A DNA stretch of 64,000 nucleotides from Myxococcus landrumus (GTDB taxonomy: Bacteria > Myxococcota > Myxococcia > Myxococcales > Myxococcaceae), in contig NZ_CP071091.1 of assembly GCF_017301635.1 (NCBI RefSeq), positions 8,548,501-8,612,500 of the forward strand, read 5' to 3'. Both the position numbers and the translations under genes were made by a program. The notes beneath the pieces are model-generated. The model ran no database searches. It had not been told where the DNA came from and worked only from the letters and a program-made list of their open reading frames with translations. Below are positions 1-9,612 of the stretch, in pieces. Within the stretch, counting starts at the first letter, position 1. Each line of letters starts with the position of its first letter.

Positions 1-309
1 GCGGCATGGGCCGTGACCCATGCTTCGCGCTGCATCCCGGTGGAAGGACCCGTGGAACCGCACGAGCGCGACGTGGACGACGGAGCCCTGAGGGCATGTC
101 TCCAGTCCGCGACGAAGGCGCTGTCCACGTCGATGGGAGACCTGGGGCCCTTGGGTGGAAACCAGCGGGCTCCCGATGGGCTCTCCGCCTCGGAGGCAGT
201 GAGAGTCCTTCATCGCGCCATCCAAGATGAGGTCCTCCCCTGGGCCCTTGGAACGGGGGACCCCGTGGTCGAGGTGCGGCGTGAGAGGGACCGGCTCGAC
301 CGGGCGTAG
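1..309 (+). CDS. C-terminal part of an unknown protein (5' end outside window)
   Basis: The frame is open from the first base to a TAG at 307-309, so this is the last 102 codons of a gene that begins before the window. A GTG at 13 is possible as a start but has no ribosome binding site. The encoded end is mostly hydrophilic and looks alpha-helical, with an Arg/Glu-rich C-terminus (EVRRERDRLDRA). I recognise no family. Codon use is strongly GC3-biased like the neighbours, which supports real coding. Confidence 0.45.
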   Translation, partial: AAWAVTHASRCIPVEGPVEPHERDVDDGALRACLQSATKALSTSMGDLGPLGGNQRAPDGLSASEAVRVLHRAIQDEVLPWALGTGDPVVEVRRERDRLDRA

Positions 310-513
310 GACCTGGCAAGGCTTTGTGTCCATGCGTTTCAATCTGGCACAAGCCACGCGCTACCGAATGCCTCGCACTTGAGAGTGTTTATTCACTGGT
401 GGTCCTGGTTTCTGGTGTGACAGGATTCACGGTGGGTCACCGGCCTGACTTCCTTGAACCCAACCATCGCGGGCAGCGTCGGTGCTGCCTCCGCTCCACG
501 AGGACCAGTGAAT

Positions 514-1035
514 ATGAGAACAAACCTGTCATGGCTCACCCTGGCATTCCTGACGTTCGCCTCGAGCGCCAGCTTCGCCCAGGTCGCCGCCGTGGACGAC
601 GTGTGCGCGGAGGGCGGCTCGCCGCCAGCAAGCTTTCCGAGCTGCGCCTGGTCCATCCCGGTGGAGGGGGGCGAGGTCCTGCTCGACACGGTCGGTATCG
701 CGAGTGCGGAGGAAGTCCGGGCCGCGCTGGCAGAGGGGCGGGACCCGACGCTTTCGCATCACGTCCTCACGGACGAGGAAGGCGCGTGGGTCGTCGAGGG
801 AGTGGTTCACGCGATGAGCGCGTTCTCCGGCGTCGTCCTCGACGATTTGCCGACCCATGGGTTGCGAGATCACGAAGGGCCGGTGACGGTGATTGCTGGC
901 AAGGTCGTCGTGCACCGCATGCTCGGCGGACGCGTCGTCATCTTCGGGTGGGACGACGGCGGCTACACGATCCTGTTCAGGGTCCCAGGACTCCCTCCCT
1001 TCTTCTATGACAGCCATACCGGCTGGAGTTGGTAG
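514..1035 (+). CDS. Secreted protein of unknown function
   Basis: 173 codons from the ATG at 514. The protein starts with a typical Sec signal peptide (MRTNLSWLTLAFLTFASSASFAQ would be cut after Ala-Gln), so I prefer this to the upstream ATG at 454, which would bury the signal. The mature part has two Cys near its N-terminus (DDVC...SFPSC) that could form a disulphide, a long acidic helix-like middle and a beta-rich, aromatic C-terminus (DGGYTILFRVPGLPPFFYDSHTGWSW in two blocks). No domain recognised. It is alone on the plus strand, preceded by about 200 bases without a gene. Probably periplasmic or exported. Confidence 0.65.
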   Translation: MRTNLSWLTLAFLTFASSASFAQVAAVDDVCAEGGSPPASFPSCAWSIPVEGGEVLLDTVGIASAEEVRAALAEGRDPTLSHHVLTDEEGAWVVEGVVHAMSAFSGVVLDDLPTHGLRDHEGPVTVIAGKVVVHRMLGGRVVIFGWDDGGYTILFRVPGLPPFFYDSHTGWSW

Positions 1036-1071
1036 CCTGCTCGAATTCAGCAAACCTCTCTCCCAGCCACC

Positions 1072-1239
1072 TCAGGGGCCCGTGGGCGTCGTGAGGACGC
1101 ACTGGTTGGTTTGCTCCTCCCAGGCGCCGCCCGCATCGAGACACGTGTCGATACGCCACCAACGACGGCAGTGCGGGAGCGCGAAGGCGCTCAACAGCAC
1201 GACGGCAACAGCCAACCCGATGTAGCTCCAGCGGTGCAT
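1072..1239 (-). CDS. Small membrane-anchored Cys-containing protein
   Basis: 55 codons starting at the ATG whose complement is 1237-1239. Residues 5-20 are a hydrophobic segment (IGLAVAVVLLSAFALP). It is followed by a short exported tail with the pattern C-x-D-A-G-G-x-W-x(6)-C, a two-cysteine motif often found in short bacterial lipoprotein-like or periplasmic hypotheticals. A longer form starting at 1284 would add 15 residues in front of the hydrophobic segment, so the shorter one is preferred. Convergent with the secreted protein gene ending at 1035. Function unknown. Confidence 0.5.
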   Translation of the reverse strand: MHRWSYIGLAVAVVLLSAFALPHCRRWWRIDTCLDAGGAWEEQTNQCVLTTPTGP

Positions 1240-1335
1240 GGGGCCATCAGTACAGGTCTGGCGGAGGAGCGTCCATGACGCCATCCTCGCGCGGAGTCTC
1301 TTCCACGAGGCCCCCTGCTCGCCATGCCATGGCCA

Positions 1336-1365
1336 GGAGCGGGCTCACCGTGGCGAGCCCGCTCC
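1336..1365 (-). terminator. Hairpin terminator of the geosmin synthase-encapsulin operon
   Basis: A perfect 11-bp inverted repeat (GGAGCGGGCTC, 8-base loop, GAGCCCGCTCC) lies 13 bases after the stop of the second encapsulin gene. No long T-run follows, which is common in such GC-rich genomes. Confidence 0.7.
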
Positions 1366-1378
1366 CAATGACATCACA

Positions 1379-2785
1379 TCAAACGCCGATTTCGACGTTC
1401 TCGAGCACACCCAGCGCGTCCGGAACCAGGAGCGCTGCGGAGAAGTACGTGCTCACGAGGTAGGACGAGATGGCCTTCTCGTTGATGCCCGTGAACCGCA
1501 CGGACACGCCCGGCTCGACCTCGTCCTGAAGCCCCGTGCGGTGCAGGCCGATGACGCCCTGGTCCGCCTCACCCGTGCGCATCACGATGATGGAGCTCGT
1601 GCGCGACTCGGTGATGGGAATCTTGTCGCATGGCAGGATGGGCACCCCGCGCCAGGACATGACCTTGCTGCCCTGCACCTCCACCACCGCCGGGTACAGC
1701 CCCCGGCGCGTGCACTCCCGGCCGAACGCCGCGATGGTGCGCGGGTGCGCCAGGAAGAAGCGCGACTTGCGGCGACGGCTCAACAGCTCGTCCATGTCGT
1801 CCGGCGTCGGCGGGCCCGAGCGCGTGTGGAGCCGCTGCTTCAGGTCCGCGTTGTGCAGCAGACCGAAGTCACGGTTGTTGATGAGCTCGTACTCCTGCTG
1901 CTCCTTCAGCGCTTCAATCGTCAGGCGGAGCTGCTGCTCCGTCTGGTTCATCGGGCCGTTGTACAGGTCCGCGACGCGCGTGTGCACCCGCAGAATCGTC
2001 TGCGCGATGCTCAGCTCGTACTCGCGCGGAGCCAGCTCGTAGTCGACGAACCCACCGAACAGCGTCGGCTCACCGGAGTGACCCGCCGCCATCGGAATCG
2101 CCGCCTGGCCCATCTTGTCCTGCGGCTTCTTCAGGCGCTCCTTGAACTGCTCGACGTGCGCCTGCAGCGCCGGGGACTGCTTGATGAGGTCCTCGAAAAC
2201 CTGCTGCGGCAGCATCATCACCGTGCAAGGCGTGGTCGCCTTGACGGTGAACGCCCAGCGGTCATTCGACTCCACCACGGCCTGGTCGCCGAAGTGGTCG
2301 CCGTCACCCAGCACGTCCAGCGTCAGCTCGTCGCCGTACTTGCCCTGGCCCAGCTTCTTCGCCTTGCCGTGAGCCATCAGCACCACGTGCTCGGCCGGAG
2401 TCCCCGCGGAGACGATGGCGTCGCCCGTCTTGAACTCCTTCTGCACGAAGCGGCTCGCCAGGGCGCGGAACACCGAGTCATCGCCCTCGAAGCCGCGCAG
2501 GAGCGGCAGCTTCGCGAGCTCCTGGGGCGGCACCTCCACCTTGGCGCCGACGTTGCTGAAGTTGAGCCGGTCATCCCCCGCCGCGTAGCTCAGGCGGCGG
2601 TTGACGCGATACACGCCGCCGGACACCTGCACCCACGGCAGCATGCGCATCAGCCACCGCGGCGTGATGCCCTGCATCTGCGGCAGCGACTTGGTCGTCG
2701 TCGCCAGTTGCCGGGCGCCCGCCGTGCTCAAGCTCGTGGGCTGCAGCTCCATTCCGCCACCACCTGGATTGTTGGGATTCGTCAT
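1379..2785 (-). CDS. Family 2B encapsulin shell protein, second paralogue
   Basis: 468 residues. The ends match the HK97-fold Family 2 encapsulin (former SrpI type): N-arm with RQLATTTKSLPQMQGITPRW and SGGVYRVNRRL, then a fold including the ELINNRDFGLLHNADLKQR and SGPPTPDDMDELL blocks, and a C-terminus with IGLHRTG, SVRFTGINEKAI and AALLVPDALGVLENVEIGV. A cyclic-nucleotide-binding-like domain is inserted at about residues 95-210 (VVLMAHGKAKKLG, LGDGDHFGDQAV), which defines type 2B. The canonical phosphate-binding cassette Arg is not obvious, so nucleotide binding is uncertain. It follows the first shell gene by 15 bases, so the two are co-transcribed. Shells assemble in the cytoplasm. About 70% similar to its neighbour by eye, suggesting a two-component shell. 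Confidence 0.93.
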   Translation of the reverse strand: MTNPNNPGGGGMELQPTSLSTAGARQLATTTKSLPQMQGITPRWLMRMLPWVQVSGGVYRVNRRLSYAAGDDRLNFSNVGAKVEVPPQELAKLPLLRGFEGDDSVFRALASRFVQKEFKTGDAIVSAGTPAEHVVLMAHGKAKKLGQGKYGDELTLDVLGDGDHFGDQAVVESNDRWAFTVKATTPCTVMMLPQQVFEDLIKQSPALQAHVEQFKERLKKPQDKMGQAAIPMAAGHSGEPTLFGGFVDYELAPREYELSIAQTILRVHTRVADLYNGPMNQTEQQLRLTIEALKEQQEYELINNRDFGLLHNADLKQRLHTRSGPPTPDDMDELLSRRRKSRFFLAHPRTIAAFGRECTRRGLYPAVVEVQGSKVMSWRGVPILPCDKIPITESRTSSIIVMRTGEADQGVIGLHRTGLQDEVEPGVSVRFTGINEKAISSYLVSTYFSAALLVPDALGVLENVEIGV

Positions 2786-2800
2786 GGCGTGAGGGCTCCG

Positions 2801-4210
2801 TTACTCCGAGCGACCCAGCTCCACGCTCTCCAGGATGCCGAGCGCGTCCGGCACGAGGACGGCGGCGGAGAAGTAGGCGCTGACCAGGTAGTTGATGATG
2901 GCCTTCTCGTTGATGCCCATGAAGCGCACGGAGAGGCTGGGCTCGATTTCGTCGGGGATGCCGGCCTGGTGCAGACCGACGACGCCCTGGTTCTTCTCAC
3001 CCGCGCGCATCAGCAGGATGGAGCTGGTGCGCGAGTCGGAGACGGGAATCTTGTTGCACGGGAAGATGGGGATGCCGCGCCAGGCGGGAACCATGTTGCC
3101 GTTGAGCTCCACGCTCGTGGGGTAGATGCCCCGGCGGTTGCACTCCTGGCCGAACGCGGCGATGGCGCGCGGGTGGGCCAGGAAGAAGGACGGGTCCTTC
3201 CACACCGTGGAGAGCAGCTCGTCCATGTCATCCGGCGTCGGCGGGCCCGAGCGCGTGTGGATGCGCTGCTTCAGGTCCGCGTTGTGCAGCAGGCCGAAGT
3301 CGCGGTTGTTGATGAGCTCGTGCTCCTTGCGCTCCTTGAGCGCCTCCACCGTCAGGCGCAGCTGCTGCTCCGTCTGGTTCATGGGCTCGTTGAACAGGTC
3401 CGCGACGCGGCTGTGGACCTGGAGCACCGTCTGCGCGACGCTCAGCTCGTACTCGCGCGGGGACGTCTCGTAGTCCACGTACGTGCCGGGCAGCGTCGGC
3501 TCACCCGAGTGGCCGGACGCCAGCTCGATGGCGGCCTGGCCGGAGGTGTCCTGCTTCTTCTTCGCGCGCGCCTTGAACTGCTCGATGTGCTTCTTGAGCG
3601 ACGGCGACTGGTCCACCACCGCCTCGAACGCGCTCTGCTGGAGCACCAGCACCGTGCAGGGCGTGACGGCCTTGGCCGTGAACTGCCAGTAGTCCTGCGA
3701 CTCCAGCAGCGCCTGGTAGCTGTAGTGGTCGCCGTCGGCGAGCACGCCCAGCACCGTCTCGTCGCCGTACTTGCCGGCGCCAATCTGGTTCACCTTGCCG
3801 TGGGCGATGAGGACGATGCTGTCGGCCTCCTTGCCCTTCTCGGTGATGACGGCGCCGGCCTTGAACTCCTTCTGCTCGAAGCGGTTCGCCAGGGCCTGGA
3901 GGGCGTCCACGTCGTCGAACCCGCGCAGGAGCGGCAGCTCACACAGCTCCTGCGGGATGACCTGGACCTTGGCGCCCGTGGTGGAGAACGTCACCCGGCC
4001 GTCGCCCACCGAGTAGGTCAGGCGACGGTTGACGCGGTACACGCCGCCGGACACCTGCACCCACGGCAGCAGCTTGATGAGCCACCGCGAGGAGATACCC
4101 TGCATCTGCGGCACGGACTTGGTCGTCGTCGCCAGCTGGCGCGCCGCCGCCGTACCAAGGCTCAACTGAGAGTGTTCCGCTGCGTTGTCCGGCTTCATCG
4201 AGTTCGCCAT
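2801..4210 (-). CDS. Family 2B encapsulin shell protein, first paralogue
   Basis: 469 residues with the same architecture as the paralogue just downstream: N-arm (RQLATTTKSVPQMQGISSRW), inserted cNMP-binding-like domain at about 90-205 (IVLIAHGKVNQIG, LADGDHYSYQAL) and the conserved HK97-like shell domain (ELINNRDFGLLHNADLKQR, SGPPTPDDMDELL, AAVLVPDALGILESVELG). It starts 58 bases after the geosmin synthase stop, with AGGTG upstream of the ATG. The two paralogues diverge most in the inserted domain and at the extreme N-terminus. This pattern fits co-assembly of two shell types with different outward-facing domains. The predicted role is a protein compartment around the terpene cyclase; the association is known for Family 2B and terpene cyclases, the loading here is inferred. 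Confidence 0.93.
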   Translation of the reverse strand: MANSMKPDNAAEHSQLSLGTAAARQLATTTKSVPQMQGISSRWLIKLLPWVQVSGGVYRVNRRLTYSVGDGRVTFSTTGAKVQVIPQELCELPLLRGFDDVDALQALANRFEQKEFKAGAVITEKGKEADSIVLIAHGKVNQIGAGKYGDETVLGVLADGDHYSYQALLESQDYWQFTAKAVTPCTVLVLQQSAFEAVVDQSPSLKKHIEQFKARAKKKQDTSGQAAIELASGHSGEPTLPGTYVDYETSPREYELSVAQTVLQVHSRVADLFNEPMNQTEQQLRLTVEALKERKEHELINNRDFGLLHNADLKQRIHTRSGPPTPDDMDELLSTVWKDPSFFLAHPRAIAAFGQECNRRGIYPTSVELNGNMVPAWRGIPIFPCNKIPVSDSRTSSILLMRAGEKNQGVVGLHQAGIPDEIEPSLSVRFMGINEKAIINYLVSAYFSAAVLVPDALGILESVELGRSE

Positions 4211-4268
4211 GGATACACCTTGTCTTTCAGTGGAAAGGGGTTGGAGTCAGGAAGCGGGTGGAAGGAAT

Positions 4269-6524
<2,256 letters not shown>

Positions 6525-6871
6525 TGCCCCTCGTTTTGACGCGGGGGCCTTCTAGAGTGTTTGAGACCCTGAATCCAAGAGTTACTTGGGTAACGGATAT
6601 ATTTAATGGCGTCGTGTCGGCCAGGTGACGTTGGCTGGGTATGTAGATACCCAGTGGCTTGGAGACATGCTCAGAATCTGAGTAACGGAGATGTTCTCAA
6701 TGTCAGCCATGTCTTGAGCCTGTCTGTCTTTGGGTTGGGGCGGAGGCGGTGACGGACTGTGCCGCGCGTTTCCGGGAGCGGCTGTACCCGTGATTTTCGC
6801 TTGAAGCGGGGCGGGCCGCGGGCTGTGCTTCGGGCTCCACGGTGGGTTCGTTTCCAGGAGGCGCGTGGCTC
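6525..6871. promoter_or_regulatory. Divergent regulatory region with palindromes upstream of geosmin synthase
   Basis: 347 bases between the divergently transcribed geosmin synthase and GNAT genes, locally AT-rich (ATATATTTAA at 6597-6606). It contains GTTAC-TTGG-GTAAC (6581-6594), a perfect 8-bp palindrome CTGGGTAT-GTAG-ATACCCAG (6635-6654), CTCAGAATCTGAG near 6669-6682, and two copies of GTAACGGA (about 6590 and 6682). These are good candidates for operators and a promoter. No gene is visible. Confidence 0.55.
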
Positions 6872-7345
6872 ATGCGCAACAGCGGTGAAGCACCCGGTCG
6901 CTTCGAGGTGCTGGGTGAGAGCGGATTTGTCGCCTCGGATGACGCGGCCCGTATCGACATGGACGTCGTCCATGGATACCTGACGCGCTCGTATTGGAGC
7001 GCGGGCATCTCCCGGGCGACGGTGGAGCGGGCGTGCCGCCACTCATTGGTCCTGGGCGTGTACTCAGCCGAGGGGGCTCAGGTGGGCTTCGCGCGTGTCA
7101 TCACGGACCGGGCGACGTTCGCGTACCTCTGTGATGTGTTCATCCTGGAGTCACATCGGGGGAAGGGGCTGAGCAAGTGGCTGATGGAGGTCCTCCTGGC
7201 CCATCCAGACCTCCAGGGGCTGCGGCGCTTCTCGCTCGTCACCAAGGATGCCCATGGGCTGTATGCGCAATATGGATTCACGCCGCTGAAGAACCCAGGG
7301 GGCTACATGGAGCGACATGACCCGGACGTCTATCGACGGACGTGA
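6872..7345 (+). CDS. GNAT-family N-acetyltransferase
   Basis: 157 residues from the ATG at 6872, which has GGAGG 10 bases upstream. An upstream ATG at 6842 is less likely. The acetyl-CoA-binding region shows the typical DVFILESHRGKGLSKWLMEVLL pattern (split: strand beta4 DVFILESH, then R-G-K-G-L loop), followed by LVTKDAHGLYAQYGFTPL and a C-terminal MERHDPDVY. These match the small single-domain GNATs annotated as acetyltransferases in many proteobacteria. The substrate cannot be read from the sequence; it could be an amine, antibiotic or protein. Divergent from the geosmin operon. Confidence 0.88.
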   Translation: MRNSGEAPGRFEVLGESGFVASDDAARIDMDVVHGYLTRSYWSAGISRATVERACRHSLVLGVYSAEGAQVGFARVITDRATFAYLCDVFILESHRGKGLSKWLMEVLLAHPDLQGLRRFSLVTKDAHGLYAQYGFTPLKNPGGYMERHDPDVYRRT

Positions 7346-7421
7346 CATGGGCGGTGGGGTGGCTTTCCCATGACTCATCTGGGTCATCGCCGGGCTATCC
7401 TCGGTTGGACGAGGAGCGGCC

Positions 7422-8639
7422 ATGGCGAATGGACATCGGCGGGGCGGTGGCCCCGGCCGGAGCGAAGAGACGCGAATCGCCCCCGAGGATGAGGATGCCA
7501 CTCGGGACATTCCGACCTTCACTCCCGAAGAGACCCGCGTGGCGCCCCCGGACCGGTCTGGCGACGGCGCGGGGGGCCTCGCCCCGGACGCACGAGACGA
7601 GGGGCATGGGCAGGAGGACATCATCACCGAGGCGAAAGGTCCTGCCCGGGCCCGGCCCATCAGTGCCGGGGGTGGGGCTCAGGTGAAGAGCGAGGTGGCC
7701 TCGTCGTGGGATGAAGACGAGGCGACCTCCATCATGGGGCTTCCTGGCGGCGCCGTCGGGGCTCGGCGTCCTGGCGCGGAGGGAGAGGCGCCGCCTCCGT
7801 TCGCCACGGAGGTGCGTGGAACAGGCGCCAGCGCGAAGGTGGGGCGAAGCGACGCGGATGCGCCGCCTCCGTTCCCCACCGAGGTCCGAGGCGGTGGAGT
7901 TCCCGCGACGGAGGTCCGAGGCGGCCCGCCTCCTGTCCTGCGAGGCCCTCCGGGGAACGCACCTTCGGGAGGCCGCACGGGCGCGGAGAAGCCGGCGAAC
8001 TGGCTGTCGCGCGGCGGCGAGAAGCCCCCTTCGAGCGGACACACGGCGGGCGTCGTGAGGCTCAGTCCACTGGAGCCCGCGAACGGAAAAATCGCCGCCG
8101 CCGAGGAGAGCGGCCCCGCGCTGCGGACGATGTACGCCAATCACTCCGCGCTCCTCGCGGAGCAGCTTCGCGACGCGCTCTCGAAGAAGGTGTACGGCCG
8201 AGGCCCGCACCGGGTGCTGCGTATCGACGAGCCGGAAGGGCCCAGCACCGCGGGTGGCAAGCTGGCCCGGCAGGCCATCTCCCTGGTGCCACGCAAGGGC
8301 TCGGGCCCCTCGCTCATGTGCGGCTGGGTCGACGTCGCCAAACGCGAGGCGCAGCTTCGCGCCTTCGAGGGCGTGGCGCGCCGCTACGAAGCCCACCATG
8401 GCGAACCCCTGGAGCTCCAGCCGGAGGAGTACGAGCGCTTCCTGAGCGACGTCGAGGACGCGCTCATCAAGGCCGTCATCAAGGTCCGGCTCCTGCTCCC
8501 CGAGGAGACCTCGGACGCGAGCGCCGCGACGCCCGCCGCGAAGGCGAAGGCGCGAGGCGGACTCCCCTGGCCGCTGGTGCTGGTGCTCATGGGCGCGGCC
8601 TTCGCCCTGGGCCTCTTCGTGGGGCGTACGCCCGGCTGA
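7422..8639 (+). CDS. Disordered, C-terminally membrane-anchored protein of unknown function
   Basis: 405 residues, start ATG 7422 preceded by GAGGAG. The first 230 residues are low-complexity, rich in Gly, Pro, Glu and Thr. They carry short Thr-containing repeats (EETRIAPED, EETRVAPPD, then TEVRG three times at about 129-170) that resemble FHA-type phosphothreonine targets. Residues about 235-370 form a folded-looking helical domain. The protein ends with one hydrophobic segment (PLVLVLMGAAFALGLFVG), making it a predicted tail-anchored inner-membrane protein facing the cytoplasm. No family recognised. A kinase substrate role is only a guess from the Thr repeats. Confidence 0.7.
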   Translation: MANGHRRGGGPGRSEETRIAPEDEDATRDIPTFTPEETRVAPPDRSGDGAGGLAPDARDEGHGQEDIITEAKGPARARPISAGGGAQVKSEVASSWDEDEATSIMGLPGGAVGARRPGAEGEAPPPFATEVRGTGASAKVGRSDADAPPPFPTEVRGGGVPATEVRGGPPPVLRGPPGNAPSGGRTGAEKPANWLSRGGEKPPSSGHTAGVVRLSPLEPANGKIAAAEESGPALRTMYANHSALLAEQLRDALSKKVYGRGPHRVLRIDEPEGPSTAGGKLARQAISLVPRKGSGPSLMCGWVDVAKREAQLRAFEGVARRYEAHHGEPLELQPEEYERFLSDVEDALIKAVIKVRLLLPEETSDASAATPAAKAKARGGLPWPLVLVLMGAAFALGLFVGRTPG

Positions 8640-8661
8640 CGCGGCCTCGGGGAACGACAAC

Positions 8662-8700
8662 GCCTCCGCGCGAGGACCTTCGGGTCCGCGACACGGAGGC
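8662..8700. terminator. Bidirectional terminator hairpin
   Basis: GCCTCCG at 8662-8668 pairs with CGGAGGC at 8694-8700, and inside it GGACC-TTCG-GGTCC forms a UUCG tetraloop stem. It sits between two convergent genes. Confidence 0.75.
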
Positions 8701-8737
8701 GCTGGACGGCGCGATGTGACGAAGCGCTAGCCGCGCA

Positions 8738-9412
8738 TCACGGCGTGGGCTGCGCGACGGCCGGCTGGATGCCCGCGGCGGCCTGCTCGGCGGCGAGCTT
8801 CTCCGCGGCGGCCTTCTCGGCAGCGGCCTTCTCCGCGGCGGCCTTCTCCTCGGCCAGGCGCACGGCCTCGGCGCGCTTCGTCGCCTCGGCCTCGACCACC
8901 GGCTTCAGGTTGGCGAAGCCCGTCTCGAAGTCCTTGCCAATCATCTTGTCCATGTCCATCACCAGCGAGAACGCCTTGCTGACGAAGTTGTTGTGGCCGC
9001 TCATGGTCCACGTCACCTCGGTGCCGCCCTGCGCGGCCTTGAAGGCGAAGGTGGAGGTGTTCGTCACGGTGAAGGGCTTGATGAACTCCAGCTTGATGCG
9101 GACGAACTCGTTCGGACGGCTCTCCTCGATGGTCATCCGGCCCTCGCCCACCTGGTCGTTGCCGGTCCAGGAGTTGACGGCGCCGGTGCCCGACTCCGCG
9201 CCCGTGTACGTCGACTTCATGTTCGGGTCCAACTTCCCCCAGGGGGACCAGGCCGGCCACTGGTGAAAGTCATTCACCTGCGCGAAGACGACGTCGATGG
9301 GCGCCGGCAGCGTCGCGGTGCGGCTGATGCTGAACTCCGAGGGGCGCGTGGCGATGACGCCGACGAGGATGAGGATGACGGCGGCCAGGCCGACGAGAAT
9401 CTTCTTGAGCAT
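8738..9412 (-). CDS. SRPBCC (START-like) protein with N-terminal membrane anchor and Ala/Glu/Lys tail
   Basis: 224 residues from the ATG at 9410-9412. A longer frame starting at 9493 would put 27 residues before the hydrophobic segment and lacks a site. Residues 3-20 are a membrane anchor or signal (ILVGLAAVILILVGVIATRP). Residues about 25-165 fit the SRPBCC/polyketide-cyclase-like lipid-binding fold: ISRTATLPAPIDVVFAQVND, then FHQWPAWSPW, then GTEVTWTMSG. The last 60 residues are a helical EKAAAEKAAAEK-type repeat, reflected at DNA level as a 15-bp tandem repeat at about 8790-8860. Probably a periplasmic or membrane-bound ligand binder; ligand unknown. Confidence 0.82.
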   Translation of the reverse strand: MLKKILVGLAAVILILVGVIATRPSEFSISRTATLPAPIDVVFAQVNDFHQWPAWSPWGKLDPNMKSTYTGAESGTGAVNSWTGNDQVGEGRMTIEESRPNEFVRIKLEFIKPFTVTNTSTFAFKAAQGGTEVTWTMSGHNNFVSKAFSLVMDMDKMIGKDFETGFANLKPVVEAEATKRAEAVRLAEEKAAAEKAAAEKAAAEKLAAEQAAAGIQPAVAQPTP

Positions 9413-9545
9413 GGGGTGTGTCCTTGTTCGGGCGGCAGCCAGCAGGGCGCCTGCCCGTGGCGCGTCATAGAGGCTGCGGGCCTTCCAACACAAGACACCC
9501 CCTGTTGAGGAGTGAACCTCCTGGGTTCATCGGGGGTGAAACGAA

Positions 9546-9578
9546 GGGGCTCGACATGGACGCGCCGTGTCGAGCCCC
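9546..9578 (-). terminator. Hairpin terminator after the DUF4082 gene
   Basis: GGGGCTCGACA at 9546-9556 is perfectly complementary to TGTCGAGCCCC at 9568-9578. It lies 35 bases beyond the stop at 9613. Confidence 0.75.
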
Positions 9579-9612
9579 TCGCTTCAGCTCCCTCGGAACC
9601 GGTGCGGCGGAC

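Noticed and set aside
7395..8660. 421-codon minus-strand frame
   Set aside because: Antisense of the tail-anchored protein gene; that gene has a good start site and a membrane helix, the antisense has neither.
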